Assembly (NCBI RefSeq): GCF_001297065.1
Contig: NZ_LHOX01000015.1
Span: 186,001 to 250,000, forward strand
Direction of reading: 5' to 3'
Source of the DNA: Enterococcus sp. RIT-PI-f
Lineage (GTDB): Bacteria; Bacillota; Bacilli; Lactobacillales; Enterococcaceae
Length of the DNA: 64,000 bases
Shown here: one piece after another, positions 15,912 to 25,646 of the stretch
How positions within the stretch are numbered: position 1 is the stretch's first letter
Layout: each line of letters opens with the position of its first letter
The notes under the pieces: generated by a model
Seen by the model: only the letters and a program-made list of their open reading frames with translations
What the model was told of the DNA's origin: nothing
Databases searched by the model: none
Made by a program: the position numbers and the translations under genes

Positions 15912-17417
15912 TTACAGTGATAGATTTTTTTCATCGAAATGATTCTTCAATGAACGATATAGATCGATATAGTGACGATCATCAGAGGCATAATCCCATA
16001 AATAACTTGCTGTATCAGGGTTCAATTTTTTCAATAATTGACTTGAGCCGACAACAACATCGTATTTTGCTTGATGATTTTGGTCATAAGGTTCCGCAGC
16101 CACAAAGGTTAAGTCGTGCAAGAATTGCGACAAGCCTTGTACCAATAAAAAGTTATCTTCTAACGCGATACCCACATACAAGCGATTAGCATAACGAATT
16201 TGATCATAAAATGGCAGAAGCGTATGGGTATACATGATCGCCATTTGTTCTTGATTGTCATCGTTTAAATAATCAACAGTTGCATCTTCGCGATAGTTGG
16301 TCAAAAAAGTGCTGATTTTGGCTTGTAGTTGTGCCTCAGCAGCCCCGCGATTGATCCTCGGGTTCAGCAAACGATAGATATTTGGAAATGGTTGTCTGAA
16401 AACATAATTGCCATAAGTCACGTTGATCAAGTTACCGATGATCAATGGTTCATCCAAGAGACTTGGTTGAGAGGCGAAGACAGTTTCTTTCATCTCTGCT
16501 AATAAGTCTTGTACTAATGGGTAGACAGGATTTTTCTTGTCTGCAAAAAAGTGTAATGTTTGTTGTAAAGCAGGCTCATCTGTCGATAGATAGAAAGGAA
16601 ACATTTGCGCGAGTAAATAAATAAATCCAGATTCGCCTTTAAGTTGTTTGTCAGTTAACGCGAAACGATCATCGATAAAGGCTTTTAATCGGTCGAAATC
16701 TAAATAGCGGTTGTTTTTCATCAAGAAGTTATAGCGTTTGTCATATTTTGTATAATTTTCTTTTTTGATGCGCAATAAGACCAAAGCAGCAAAATATTTT
16801 AATTCTAAACGACCCAAATAGGAATGCGTCATTGGGAAATATTCACTGAATTCATCCACAAACGCTTCGGCATCCGCTTCCGGAAGGGCAAAAGGCCATT
16901 CAATACCTCTTACACCTAACCAAATGATATTGAACAATGACAGACGAACCAAACGTTCATCCCCTACCAAATTCGATTCGGTATAGGTAAAGCGTAGTTG
17001 GAATTGTTTTAAATGATTTTTTAGTTTTTCAAATTTTCGGGAAACTGTGGAGCGGCTGACATCATATTTTTCGCAAAAATCAGTGATCGTAGGATCTTCT
17101 TCATTCAGCATATAAAGAACGTATAAAAACGGCACGCTTTTATTTAATAAATAGAAGCGATACTCATCGATCGTTACCGCGATATTCTGGGGCTGCAGTT
17201 TGCCACCGCGGCCGAGTATCGACATGTGATCTGGAGTTAACTCATTCAGATCTTGGTCGATCTCAGTCAACTCGATGAAAGCTTGTTGGTAGCTCAACTC
17301 CATTTCCTTCGCCAATTGGGCAATCGGGTGGCTAGGGTGTTGTAAAGTCAGCATACGCCGGAATATTTTAAATTTGATTAATGTTTGCGGATCCATCATA
17401 AGTTCTTCGTAAAACAT
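15912..17417 (-). CDS. Mga-like helix-turn-helix regulator
   Basis: A 501-residue protein of the Mga/AtxA-like class. An N-terminal winged-helix segment is followed by a second helix-turn-helix (ITDFCEKYDVSRSTVSRKFEKLKNHL, about residues 110-135); the long remainder resembles the Mga/PRD-like middle region and ends in an EIIB-like stretch (YDVVVGSSQLL). Such regulators control surface and virulence genes in streptococci and enterococci and can be phosphorylated by PTS proteins. It has a good AGGAGG-type site upstream (17423-17428). No obvious target is adjacent; the LPXTG gene at 37004 is distant. Confidence 0.82.
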   Translation of the reverse strand: MFYEELMMDPQTLIKFKIFRRMLTLQHPSHPIAQLAKEMELSYQQAFIELTEIDQDLNELTPDHMSILGRGGKLQPQNIAVTIDEYRFYLLNKSVPFLYVLYMLNEEDPTITDFCEKYDVSRSTVSRKFEKLKNHLKQFQLRFTYTESNLVGDERLVRLSLFNIIWLGVRGIEWPFALPEADAEAFVDEFSEYFPMTHSYLGRLELKYFAALVLLRIKKENYTKYDKRYNFLMKNNRYLDFDRLKAFIDDRFALTDKQLKGESGFIYLLAQMFPFYLSTDEPALQQTLHFFADKKNPVYPLVQDLLAEMKETVFASQPSLLDEPLIIGNLINVTYGNYVFRQPFPNIYRLLNPRINRGAAEAQLQAKISTFLTNYREDATVDYLNDDNQEQMAIMYTHTLLPFYDQIRYANRLYVGIALEDNFLLVQGLSQFLHDLTFVAAEPYDQNHQAKYDVVVGSSQLLKKLNPDTASYLWDYASDDRHYIDLYRSLKNHFDEKNLSL

Positions 17418-17479
17418 AAGTATCCTCCTTTATTGGCTCTATTGTATCGTTTTTTTTCCCACCTGTCAGTCTTTTATGC

Positions 17480-17520
17480 AAAAAAGTATCCTACCTTTTA
17501 AGAAAAAGTAGGATATTTTT
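17480..17520. terminator. Terminator of brnQ (bidirectional hairpin)
   Basis: TATCCTAC (17487-17494) pairs with GTAGGATA (17508-17515); A- and T-runs flank both sides. It lies between the brnQ stop (17540) and the start region of the Mga-like gene and serves leftward brnQ transcription. Confidence 0.65.
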
Positions 17521-17539
17521 GCATATTTTAGCTGATTTT

Positions 17540-18889
17540 TTACTTGACGGGGTATTTTTTGAACCATGTCCAACATAACCCAATGATAAATCCGATGATT
17601 GCTGGAGTGACCCAACCCATACCAATTTGGAAAAATGGCAAATAGTTTTCAGCGAAACGCAGAATCGCTTGGACGAAAGCAGTGTCTTTGATCAATGCTG
17701 GGCAAGCATTCAATCCGTCGATGATCGCTGCGATCAGTGTGAAGTAAGTCGTCATGCGATACACGCTGGCACGATGACCAAACAAGGGGCTAATGATCGC
17801 CAAAAGGATCAATGTGATCGCCAAGGGATAGATAAACATCAACACAGGCGTTGAAAATTCAATGATTTTGGTCAAGCCAACATTGGCAAAGATCGCTGGC
17901 AAAATACTCGTCAATCCGATAAAGAAGGCGTAGCTTTGATTGGGAAACAGCCCGGCAAAGGTTTCTGAGAATGCTGTGATCAAGCCGATGGCTGTTTTTA
18001 AACAGGCTAAGATCACGATCAAAGCCAACAATAGGCTGCCTAAAGTGCCGAGATAATGGTTGGCGATCTGGGCTAAAGCGATCCCCCCGTTTTCGCTGAT
18101 AGGGAATTGTCCGATACTCATTGCCCCCATATATGAAAGCAGCGTGTAGATGATTCCCATCAAGACGATACTCACTGATCCGGATAAAATGGTATCTTTC
18201 GCGACGGTGGCAGGCTTTTCAACGCCCATATTGCGAATCGTTGAGACGATGATGATGCCGAATGCCAAAGAAGCGAGGGCGTCCAGGGTATTGTATCCAT
18301 TGGTAAACCCAGTAAAGAAAGCATCACTTTGATAATTGGCTTGCACCGCAATCTCACTGGTTGCCCCCAGCGGATTCAAGAAAGCAAACAACAGCAGCAC
18401 CCCTAGCAAGACCAAGAACAGAGGGTTCAAAAACTTGCCGACATAATCTAATATTTTGCTCGGTTTACGTGAAAACCACCAAGCAGCGCCGAAAAACAAG
18501 CAAGAAAATAAGGCGAGCAGCAGTGTGTTCAGGCTGTCAGACACATGAGGTGCCAAGCCAATCTCGTAGGAAGTGGTGGCCAGACGCGGCAATGCAAAAA
18601 ATGGCCCGATCACCAAATACAGCAACACGGTGAAGATCATTGCATAACGGCGATTGACCCGGGCGGCCAATTCAAAGACCCCGCTGCTTTGAGAAAGTCC
18701 AATGGCGATTACCCCTAAGAAAGGCAATCCGATCCCGGTGGCCAAAAAACCGAGATTGGCCAATCCGACATTTGCTCCAGCTTCTTGTCCCATGTGGACA
18801 GGGAAAATCAGATTTCCAGCACCAAAAAACAGCCCAAATAACATTGAGCCAACATAAAGATAATCTTTCAAACGCAATTTCTTTTCCAT
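17540..18889 (-). CDS. brnQ: Branched-chain amino acid transporter BrnQ
   Basis: A 449-residue membrane carrier of the LIVCS family that imports leucine, isoleucine and valine with sodium or protons. The N-terminal signature [31 protein letters not shown] is diagnostic, and about 12 hydrophobic segments follow. AGGAG lies nine bases before the ATG. The gene stands alone, bounded by its own terminator and by the terminator of the lysine transporter operon upstream. No CodY or T-box signal could be recognised with confidence in the 18890-19006 leader. Confidence 0.93.
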   Translation of the reverse strand: MEKKLRLKDYLYVGSMLFGLFFGAGNLIFPVHMGQEAGANVGLANLGFLATGIGLPFLGVIAIGLSQSSGVFELAARVNRRYAMIFTVLLYLVIGPFFALPRLATTSYEIGLAPHVSDSLNTLLLALFSCLFFGAAWWFSRKPSKILDYVGKFLNPLFLVLLGVLLLFAFLNPLGATSEIAVQANYQSDAFFTGFTNGYNTLDALASLAFGIIIVSTIRNMGVEKPATVAKDTILSGSVSIVLMGIIYTLLSYMGAMSIGQFPISENGGIALAQIANHYLGTLGSLLLALIVILACLKTAIGLITAFSETFAGLFPNQSYAFFIGLTSILPAIFANVGLTKIIEFSTPVLMFIYPLAITLILLAIISPLFGHRASVYRMTTYFTLIAAIIDGLNACPALIKDTAFVQAILRFAENYLPFFQIGMGWVTPAIIGFIIGLCWTWFKKYPVK

Positions 18890-19006
18890 AAATCAAAGAC
18901 TCCTATAATTCCATAGTTTTAAAAAAAGTAACAAAAAATGACATGAAATGCAATAGTTTTTAGTGAAAAATGCCTAAAAATCAGCTTGCTTCATACAGCA
19001 GCAAAT

Positions 19007-19083
19007 AAAAAAAGAACGCAGTGTCCGCTCAAAACCCTTGCTGGATACAATCACAAGGCCATTCAAGCGGTGTGCATTCTTTA
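19007..19083 (-). terminator. Large structured terminator of the lysine transporter operon
   Basis: Outer arms AAAGAACGCA and CCGCT (19011-19029) are nearly complementary to AAGCGG and TGCATTCTTT (19065-19082); CCTTG and CAAGG form an inner stem. On the minus strand a T-run follows. It is close behind the stop of the ATPase gene. Confidence 0.55.
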
Positions 19084-19093
19084 AGCTGCTCTT

Positions 19094-19828
19094 TTAATTA
19101 AGTACCCGTGAAAGGAACTCTTTGGTACGTTGTTCTTGCGGATGGACAAAAATGTCTTCCGGTGTGCCTTGTTCTGCGATGACCCCTTTATCCATGAAAA
19201 TCACACGGTCAGATACCTCTTTGGCAAAACCCATTTCATGGGTCACGATCACCATCGTCAGTCCTGTATGGGCCAAGGTATTCATTGTTTTCAAGACTTC
19301 GCCGACCATTTCGGGATCAAGCGCTGAAGTCGGTTCATCAAACAACATGACATCTGGATTCATCGACAGTGCTCTGGCAATGGCCACCCGTTGTTTTTGT
19401 CCGCCGGACAGTTGAGAAGGTTTTGCGTTGCTATATTGCGCCATGCCGACTTTCTCAAGGTTTTCTTTGGCAATCGCTTCGGCTTCTTTGCGTTCACGTT
19501 TGAGGACGGTGATTTGACCAGTCACACAATTTTCTAAAACATTCATATTATTGAATAGGTTGAATGATTGGAACACCATCCCTAAATGGGTGCGGTATTT
19601 CGGCAGATCATACCCTTTTTCCAACACATTTTCTCCGAGATAGACAATTTCACCACTGGTGGGTTTTTCTAATAAATTGATACAGCGAAGCAAGGTTGAT
19701 TTTCCTGAGCCGGAAGAACCAATGATCGTCACGACTTCACCTTTGTTGACAGACAAACTAATATCTTTTAGGACTTCGTTGTCGCCAAAACTTTTTTTCA
19801 AACGGTTGATTTCAATGATTGCTGACAT
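19094..19828 (-). CDS. Amino acid ABC transporter ATPase (lysine, inferred)
   Basis: A 244-residue GlnQ/HisP-type ATPase. Walker A is GSSGSGKST, the signature is LSGGQKQR, Walker B is [12 protein letters not shown], and the H-loop lies in [10 protein letters not shown]. The family drives polar amino acid uptake. It starts 11 bases after the fused binding-protein/permease gene with GGAGG upstream, so the two form one transporter. The lysine riboswitch in front of the operon points to lysine as substrate, which the ATPase itself does not reveal. Confidence 0.93.
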   Translation of the reverse strand: MSAIIEINRLKKSFGDNEVLKDISLSVNKGEVVTIIGSSGSGKSTLLRCINLLEKPTSGEIVYLGENVLEKGYDLPKYRTHLGMVFQSFNLFNNMNVLENCVTGQITVLKRERKEAEAIAKENLEKVGMAQYSNAKPSQLSGGQKQRVAIARALSMNPDVMLFDEPTSALDPEMVGEVLKTMNTLAHTGLTMVIVTHEMGFAKEVSDRVIFMDKGVIAEQGTPEDIFVHPQEQRTKEFLSRVLN

Positions 19829-19839
19829 GTTCTTCCTCC

Positions 19840-21429
19840 TTATTCATTTGGGTTGATGTCTTCCAATTTTACATAAGCGCTAGGGCCATCCATTTTACGC
19901 TCTACAAAACGTAAAATCTGTGTCGCACTGACAGTCAGGACCAGATAGATGACACCGATGATCGCAAATGTTTGGAAATATTGGAAGTTCGTTCCGGCAG
20001 CAGAGGTTCCTTGAAAGAACAGATCGGCTACACTAATGACACTCAAAACAGCTGTATCTTTGATATTGATGATGATTTCATTTCCTGTCGCTGGCAAGAT
20101 ATTGCGCATGACTTGCGGTAAAACGACTTTGATCATGGTTTGCCAGTGGGTCATTCCGATTGCTTGAGCCGCTTCAAACTGGCCATCATCAACGGCGAAG
20201 ATCCCGCCGCGCACAATTTCAGACATATAGGCTCCAGTATTGATCGACACGATCAATAAGGCTGCTATTGTCCGATTCATCGATACACCGAAAGCCAATG
20301 CCGTCCCATAGAAGATGACCATCGCTTGCACCATCATTGGTGTACCGCGAAAGACTTCGATATAAATCGTCAATAAACCATTGACGACACGCTGGAAGAA
20401 ACGGCTGACGGGGTTTTCAGATAATGGCAATGTACGGAAGACACCGACCAGTAAACCAATCAGCAAGCCAATGGCTGTTGATACGATGGCGATGAACAAG
20501 GTCAGTCCGGCACCGCGCAAGAACAACATCCCATAATCATCAATGATTTTTTTGAAATCTGCGATCAGTCCTTGATCAGCGGTTTCGCCACTGGCATCTG
20601 CTGGTTGTTGAATGATCGCTTGATCCATCAAATCGGTCCGTTCTTCTTGAGAGATACCAGCTAAAATTTGATTGACAGCGGCAACGTCGCTATCGCCTTT
20701 ACGCATACCTACAGCGACTTGCACGTCTTCAGGATTGGTTTCAAATCCTGCGCCATCTGCAAATTCGATCATCTCTAAATCTGGATTGGCACCGACAGCT
20801 GTGACACCTTCTGGACGTTCACTGACATACCCATCAATGATACCAGAAGCCAATGCCACCCGCATGGAAGAAAAATCACGCATGGCTTGTTCCTTGTCGA
20901 CATCAGGGATCTGATCGATCACGGTATAATGGAAGGTATTTAATTGCGCTGTGATTTTTGCGCCAGATAAATCTGCCAAACTTTTGGCATCTGCGAAGTC
21001 ACCATCTTTACGTACAACGACCACTAGGTCTGATTCATAGTAAGGATCGGTGAAGTCGATTTGTTCCCGACGTTCTGCTGTGGGCGACATCCCGGCGATC
21101 ACGGCATCGATCGTTCCAGATTGCAAGGCTGGCGCCAAACCATCCCATTGGGTTTTGACGATCACCAACTCTTTGCCTAGACCCTCTGCAATCTTTTTGG
21201 CGATTTGGACGTCGTAGCCGCCAGCAAAAGCTGAACCTTCTTCTCCTGAGATGGGTACGGCACCGTTGGCATCCGTCGTTTGGGTCCAGTTGAAAGGGGC
21301 ATAGCCAGCTTCCATGCCAACCCGGAATTGATCAGGGGGTGTTTGTTCATCCGCGGCCACAGGTGAAGTCCATTGACCGAACGACAAACAGAGGGCGAAT
21401 AAGGCCCAAATCCAATAATGTTTTTTCAT
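19840..21429 (-). CDS. Fused substrate-binding protein/permease of a lysine-type ABC transporter
   Basis: A 529-residue fusion. A signal peptide ([16 protein letters not shown], cleaved near VAADE) leads into a polar amino acid binding domain ([15 protein letters not shown], then [21 protein letters not shown]) up to about residue 300. A HisM/GlnP-type permease domain follows, with the EAA-like motif [21 protein letters not shown]. The frame is open for 39 more codons, but the ATG at 21427-21429 has GAAAGGAAAGAG before it and the upstream sequence belongs to the riboswitch. Such single-chain binding/permease fusions are common in lactic acid bacteria (GlnP type). Confidence 0.92.
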   Translation of the reverse strand: MKKHYWIWALFALCLSFGQWTSPVAADEQTPPDQFRVGMEAGYAPFNWTQTTDANGAVPISGEEGSAFAGGYDVQIAKKIAEGLGKELVIVKTQWDGLAPALQSGTIDAVIAGMSPTAERREQIDFTDPYYESDLVVVVRKDGDFADAKSLADLSGAKITAQLNTFHYTVIDQIPDVDKEQAMRDFSSMRVALASGIIDGYVSERPEGVTAVGANPDLEMIEFADGAGFETNPEDVQVAVGMRKGDSDVAAVNQILAGISQEERTDLMDQAIIQQPADASGETADQGLIADFKKIIDDYGMLFLRGAGLTLFIAIVSTAIGLLIGLLVGVFRTLPLSENPVSRFFQRVVNGLLTIYIEVFRGTPMMVQAMVIFYGTALAFGVSMNRTIAALLIVSINTGAYMSEIVRGGIFAVDDGQFEAAQAIGMTHWQTMIKVVLPQVMRNILPATGNEIIINIKDTAVLSVISVADLFFQGTSAAGTNFQYFQTFAIIGVIYLVLTVSATQILRFVERKMDGPSAYVKLEDINPNE

Positions 21430-21478
21430 TTTTCTCTTTCCTTTCACGAGCAAAACAGGCAGGCATGGGTGAAAAAGC

Positions 21479-21517
21479 ACAAAAAACAGCCGTACTCCAT
21501 GATTGGAAAACGGCTGT
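21479..21517 (-). terminator. Riboswitch expression-platform terminator
   Basis: ACAGCCGT (21486-21493) pairs with ACGGCTGT (21510-21517), followed on the minus strand by a T-run. It lies between the lysine aptamer and the transporter start, the expected place for ligand-dependent termination. Confidence 0.75.
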
Positions 21518-21544
21518 GGACAGGTTTTTGTCGACAAACCTTTC

Positions 21545-21735
21545 ACAAAACATAGCGCAACTTAGCGAAGCTAAGACAGTCCGCAAATTATTCATTTGCG
21601 GCCCAACAGAGTGATTCTAGCAAAACCAACTTTGTTTCGGCGATATTCCCTAGCTCTGCTGTTAACGTGTTGCTGCACTCAGCAGGATTAATGAACCTCG
21701 CGACCTCTACCTAAATGTTAAAGGGGACTCGTATT
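21545..21735 (-). promoter_or_regulatory. Lysine riboswitch (L box) aptamer
   Basis: Read leftward, the leader has the conserved L-box blocks in order: AGGTAGAGGTCGCGA, then GGGAATATCGCCGAAAC, then GTTGGGC, and finally GGACTGTC near 21575-21582. These blocks, and their spacing of about 150 bases, match the five-way-junction lysine aptamer. Bound lysine should favour the terminator at 21479-21517 and switch off the transporter genes, which makes lysine the likely cargo. Confidence 0.85.
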
Positions 21736-21792
21736 TAATTTGATTCTTATCAGAGTTTAGAAGAATTTCTAGCGAATGTCAATTCTTTTTAA

Positions 21793-21841
21793 CAAAAAAA
21801 CGACCATTATCTTTCTCAATCAGAAAGTAGGGCCGTCTTTG
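21793..21841 (-). terminator. Terminator of the small membrane protein gene
   Basis: On the minus strand AAGACGGCCC pairs with GGTCGTTTT around an inner stem (CTTTCT/AGAAAG), then a run of seven T. It lies 18 bases behind the stop at 21860. Confidence 0.65.
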
Positions 21842-21859
21842 TGTGTATCGATTCATCGA

Positions 21860-22162
21860 TTATGCAACTTTCGCTTTTGGTTCACGGCCCAAAACAGCTT
21901 GGATCACTGTGAGTCCCAACAATAGACCAAGCGCTAAGTAAATCAAGCTTGAATATTGTGTGACGCCCCAATCTTGGCCTAATGAACGATAGACCACAAG
22001 CACGATGGCTTGAATAATAGCTGTAATGACATTTAATAAACCAAAGGCCCATAGATTTCCATTTTCTTTACGTGCCAAATAGAAAATAGAGAAGTATAAG
22101 CTGACTGCTAACCAACCAAAACTAATGATGATCATTGCCCAATAAATAAGAAATGCTACCAA
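21860..22162 (-). CDS. Small integral membrane protein, unknown
   Basis: A 100-residue protein with three hydrophobic segments (about residues 3-28, 36-60 and 70-92) and a short basic tail. I do not recognise the family. Translation appears to begin at TTG (22160-22162), which has GAGGTG about eight bases upstream; no ATG fits as well. It is a single-gene unit with its own terminator, divergent from the operon starting at 22408 and upstream of the lysine riboswitch. Confidence 0.65.
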   Translation of the reverse strand: MVAFLIYWAMIIISFGWLAVSLYFSIFYLARKENGNLWAFGLLNVITAIIQAIVLVVYRSLGQDWGVTQYSSLIYLALGLLLGLTVIQAVLGREPKAKVA

Positions 22163-22331
22163 TGTATTTCACCTCACTTTAATTCGTGAATAGTTTACCA
22201 TGTTTTAGCAAAAAAGTCATGAAAGATTCAACTTGAAAAATGTTTTACTGCATCATGCAGCGGATCAATAAAAAAATCAATGGCAACGAACAATCAAGAG
22301 GAAGAATGAAAATATTACCCAAAAAATATTT

Positions 22332-22359
22332 TTGATATATTGGTCAGTTATGTTAAAAT
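22332..22359 (+). promoter_or_regulatory. Promoter of the YjiH/YjiG/peptidase operon
   Basis: TTGATA at 22332-22337, a 16-base spacer and TAAAAT at 22354-22359, followed by the operon start codon at 22408. Confidence 0.6.
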
Positions 22360-22407
22360 AATTTTGATCAATTGATTAAAAATACGTTATTTTATTGGAG
22401 GCGCAAA

Positions 22408-23073
22408 TTGGAAACGAAAGTACGATGGACAGGATACGCAGCACTCATTCTTATTTTTCTATTTTTTTCCGGACTTTTTACAGCAAGCGAAGGTCCTTTA
22501 CAAGCGTTGGATTTTAACAATATTGTTGGTGAATTTGGTGTGTTGGGGGACTTAGGCGAAGGGGATGGCGTCCTTGCAAGTTCCTTCAGAGGCATCGATG
22601 GAACGGGGGTTCGAGATGGCTTTCTCTTTGCCTTATCGTTGGTACCGGCAGTCATGTTCTCGCTTGGGATCATCAAAATCGTGGAGTACTTTGATGGATT
22701 GAATGCGGCAGAACATTTATTGAGTCCTTTGTTACGCCCGTTGTTAGGCATCCCAGGTTCTTCAGGGATTGCTTTGGTCGCAAGTCTGCAATCTGCCGAC
22801 GCGGGTGCTTCGATGATGAAGCAGATGTCCGAGGAGAATCGCTTGGATGCACAGGAAAAAATCATTTTTTGCGCGTTTCAGTTTTCAGCTGGCGCCGCGC
22901 TGACCAATTTTCTGGGAAGTGGGGCAGCACTGTTTCCTTTTTTAGGGAACGTGCCGATTTTGGTTCCTTTGTTGGTGATTTTCTTTTATAAAATTCTAGG
23001 TGCTAATTTGATGCGTTTGTATCTGAACAGATTTCCCATCAATGGATCGCCAGAAGGAGAGGTGCAGATATGA
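22408..23073 (+). CDS. Nucleoside-recognition (Gate) domain membrane protein, YjiH-like
   Basis: A 221-residue membrane protein with about five hydrophobic segments. The motif GSSGIALVASLQSADAGASMMKQM is typical of Gate-domain proteins such as YjiH and SpmA. The start is TTG at 22408, six bases behind GGAGG (22397-22401); the upstream TTG at 22372 has no ribosome site. Its stop overlaps the ATG of the YjiG-like gene by four bases. In E. coli yjiH and yjiG sit beside a dipeptidase gene; here an M20 peptidase follows, which suggests a role in moving peptides or related solutes. Function is not proven. Confidence 0.8.
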   Translation: METKVRWTGYAALILIFLFFSGLFTASEGPLQALDFNNIVGEFGVLGDLGEGDGVLASSFRGIDGTGVRDGFLFALSLVPAVMFSLGIIKIVEYFDGLNAAEHLLSPLLRPLLGIPGSSGIALVASLQSADAGASMMKQMSEENRLDAQEKIIFCAFQFSAGAALTNFLGSGAALFPFLGNVPILVPLLVIFFYKILGANLMRLYLNRFPINGSPEGEVQI

Positions 23074-23522
23074 AAAAAGGTTCAGTGATTGATGCATTTG
23101 TCGAAGGCGCACGGAATGGTTTTCAGATTGCCGTTCATTCGACGATCCCGAATATTATTTTTGCTTTTGCGTTGATTCAGGTACTGGAATTAACTGGGGC
23201 ATTGGTCTTGATCGGCCAGCTTTTCCGTCCTGTGATGGTGATATTTGGCTTGCCGGGGGTTGCGGCGACTGTTTTGATGGGTGCTTGGTTGTCCATGGGC
23301 GGCGGCGTTGGGATTGCAGCTGGCCTGATTGCAGCCGGAGAACTGACGGGAGCGGAAGCGACGATTTTGTTGCCGGCGATTTATTTGATTGGCTCACAAG
23401 TCCAATATTTGGGTCGTATTCTAGGTACCGCAGCATTGCCAACGAAGTATAATCTCCACATGTTTTTGATTTCATTGATCAACGCGGCGTTGGCCATGCT
23501 GACCATGCGCTTGTTTGTATAA
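23070..23522 (+). CDS. YjiG/SpmB-like membrane protein
   Basis: A 150-residue Gate-domain partner of the preceding protein, with about four membrane segments and the conserved stretches NGFQIAVHSTIPNIIFAFA, LFRPVMVIFGLPGVAAT and GSQVQYLGRIL. Its length matches E. coli YjiG. It overlaps the upstream gene by four bases (ATGA), so the two are translationally coupled and probably form one complex in the membrane. Confidence 0.8.
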   Translation: MKKGSVIDAFVEGARNGFQIAVHSTIPNIIFAFALIQVLELTGALVLIGQLFRPVMVIFGLPGVAATVLMGAWLSMGGGVGIAAGLIAAGELTGAEATILLPAIYLIGSQVQYLGRILGTAALPTKYNLHMFLISLINAALAMLTMRLFV

Positions 23523-23558
23523 TATCTAGTGATAGACCAGACAAAAGGAGGATTTGAC

Positions 23559-24689
23559 ATGGATCAAGAAAGATTGTTCACCACGTTTTGCACATTGGTA
23601 CAAATCGATTCGGAATCAGGACAAGAAAGAAACGTTGCCGACTATCTGCTGCACACATTGAAAGAATTGGCGATCGAGGTGTTTGAAGATGATAGTCAAC
23701 CAATCACAGGGTTAGGGTCAGGCAATCTGCTGGCCTTTCTACCGGGAAATATCCCCGATGCTGAACCATTATTGCTGAATGCCCATATCGACACGGTGAG
23801 CCCGGGGAAAAGTATTCAACCACAATGTATCGATGGTGTGATTTCGTCAAAAGGCGCAACCATCCTAGGGGCGGACGACAAAGCGGGTGTTGCCGCAATT
23901 TTAGAAACAGTACGGACGATTCAGGAACAAAAGATCCCTCATGGGGACGTGCAACTAATCTTTACTGTTGGAGAAGAAGTTGGTTTGCTGGGGGCCAAAG
24001 CAATCGATCCAGCGCATCTCAGAGCGCAAATCGGTTATGCATTAGATACCGGGGGAGCTGTTGGCGGGATGAAGACCGCTGCACCAGGCGCGGCAGAGAT
24101 CAAAGCAACGGTGAATGGCATCACAGCTCATGCCGGTGTCGCACCGGAAAAAGGTGTATCAGCAATCGAAATAGCTGCTAAAGCGGTGGCAAAAATGACA
24201 TTGGGAAGAATCGATGGCGAAACCACCGCCAACATAGGCACCTTTATGGCTACTGGTCCGACGAATGTGGTAGCAGAGCATGTAGAGATCATCGGAGAAG
24301 TCCGTTCTTTTGATCAAGAGAAATTGGCGCACCAAGTGGATGAGATGTTGACCATTTTGGAAGAAACGGCTGCGAGCATGGGTGGGAAAGTCCAAGCAGA
24401 AGCCAAGGTGAATTTTTCGAGTATTCAACTTTCTGACGACTGCAAAGCTGTCCGCATGGCCGCCGCTGCTGCTGCCAAAATAGGACGGACGTACCAATCA
24501 TTTGCAGCTGGCGGCGGCAGCGATGCCAATATCTTCAATGGCTTAGGTGTTGAAATGGGTGTGCTTGCCTGCGGCTATGAAGACATTCATACAATCGATG
24601 AAAAAATGCCAATCGAAGAATTGCAGCAATTGGTGTCCATGACGATTGCACTTGTCCAAGAAGCAGCCCAGACAGCCACTGCTAACTAA
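23559..24689 (+). CDS. M20 family metallopeptidase (PepT-like)
   Basis: A 376-residue zinc peptidase of the tripeptidase T/YqjE group. Metal ligands are visible in LLNAHIDTVSPG (His and Asp), GADDKAGVAA (bridging Asp), TVGEEVGLLGA (catalytic and metal Glu) and DTGG; the last His lies near the C-terminus in CGYEDIHTIDE. A dimerisation domain occupies the middle (about residues 180-290). The ATG at 23559 has AGGAGG before it. It likely removes N-terminal residues from small peptides in the cytoplasm, and it is cotranscribed with the YjiH/YjiG pair. Confidence 0.88.
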   Translation: MDQERLFTTFCTLVQIDSESGQERNVADYLLHTLKELAIEVFEDDSQPITGLGSGNLLAFLPGNIPDAEPLLLNAHIDTVSPGKSIQPQCIDGVISSKGATILGADDKAGVAAILETVRTIQEQKIPHGDVQLIFTVGEEVGLLGAKAIDPAHLRAQIGYALDTGGAVGGMKTAAPGAAEIKATVNGITAHAGVAPEKGVSAIEIAAKAVAKMTLGRIDGETTANIGTFMATGPTNVVAEHVEIIGEVRSFDQEKLAHQVDEMLTILEETAASMGGKVQAEAKVNFSSIQLSDDCKAVRMAAAAAAKIGRTYQSFAAGGGSDANIFNGLGVEMGVLACGYEDIHTIDEKMPIEELQQLVSMTIALVQEAAQTATAN

Positions 24690-24710
24690 TAGTTGTATGA
24701 CATATTTTTT

Positions 24711-24757
24711 TACGCCTCAGCAACGACCGCAATGTCGATTGCTGAGGCGTTTTTTTG
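24711..24757 (+). terminator. Terminator after the M20 peptidase gene
   Basis: ACGCCTCAGCAA (24712-24723) and TTGCTGAGGCGT (24739-24750) form a perfect 12-bp stem with a T7 tail. Confidence 0.88.
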
Positions 24758-24903
24758 TGCAGCATCGTAAGGGAAAACTACTGCGGGATACAGTCCTAGT
24801 CATCGTTAGATAATTGGCAAAAGCTAGTGATTATGCGGCGCAAAATGGTATACTAGATACCATAATAACCAACCTGAAAATATTGGAAGAAAGAAGGGAA
24901 ACC

Positions 24904-25590
24904 ATGGATAGCCAAACTGCTGCCAAACTGATTCGAGAAGCCAAGAGCTGTACTTTTTTGACTGGTGCAGGGGTTTCAACGCCTTCTGGCATTCCTGATT
25001 ATCGCTCGCTAAAAGGCGTTTATCATGGGATTCAGCAACCCGAGTATTTATTGAGCCATACCTGTATGGTCAATGAACCGGACACCTTTTATCAATTTGT
25101 TCAACACTTGTATCATCCTCATGCCAAGCCCAATGTGATTCATCGAACCATCGCAGCGCTTGAAACGTCACGGCCTGTCTGGACGGTATCGCAAAATATT
25201 GATGGCCTTCACAAAAAAGCTGGCAGCCATCATTGCATCGATTTTCACGGTAGTCTTTACCGTTGTTATTGCCGGAAATGCGGCCAAACTGTCCCATGGG
25301 AAACCTATTTGACAGATTGGCATCATTCAGCATGCGGTGGCCAAATTCGCCCGGATATCGTGCTTTACGAAGAAGGGTTCGCAGATGACCAGATTGAAGC
25401 GGCGATTTCTGCTGTAACACAAGCCGAATTGCTGGTTGTCGTAGGTACGTCATTGCAAGTGTATCCCTTTGCCGGTTTGATCCAGTACCAGCAAACACCG
25501 TCAGTGTTGGTGATCAACCAAACCCCAGTAGCGGGTATCACAGCTGAGCAAGTATTGGCGCGCGGTGAAGACATCTTTGCTTTAGTTTAA
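24904..25590 (+). CDS. Sirtuin NAD-dependent protein deacylase
   Basis: A 228-residue Sir2 protein. GAGVSTPSGIPDYRS (NAD site, residues 21-35), QNIDGLH (97-103) and the catalytic His115 in FHGS are intact. The zinc site has Cys123 and Cys126 (CRKC) but the second pair reads His141-Ser-Ala-Cys144, so one of the usual four Cys ligands is replaced by His. It removes acyl groups from lysines using NAD. The start is ATG 24904 with AGAAGGGA upstream; an earlier in-frame ATG (24814) precedes the extended -10 box TGGTATACT (24846-24854) and is not used. Confidence 0.88.
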   Translation: MDSQTAAKLIREAKSCTFLTGAGVSTPSGIPDYRSLKGVYHGIQQPEYLLSHTCMVNEPDTFYQFVQHLYHPHAKPNVIHRTIAALETSRPVWTVSQNIDGLHKKAGSHHCIDFHGSLYRCYCRKCGQTVPWETYLTDWHHSACGGQIRPDIVLYEEGFADDQIEAAISAVTQAELLVVVGTSLQVYPFAGLIQYQQTPSVLVINQTPVAGITAEQVLARGEDIFALV

Positions 25591-25646
25591 AATAGAAGAA
25601 TAACGCGCCGTTAATGAAAAAAACGGCACATAACGGAGGAGAAACA

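Noticed and set aside
22392-22865. A 157-codon leftward frame opposite the YjiH-like gene
   Set aside because: Antisense to a conserved membrane protein gene and without ribosome site or family features.
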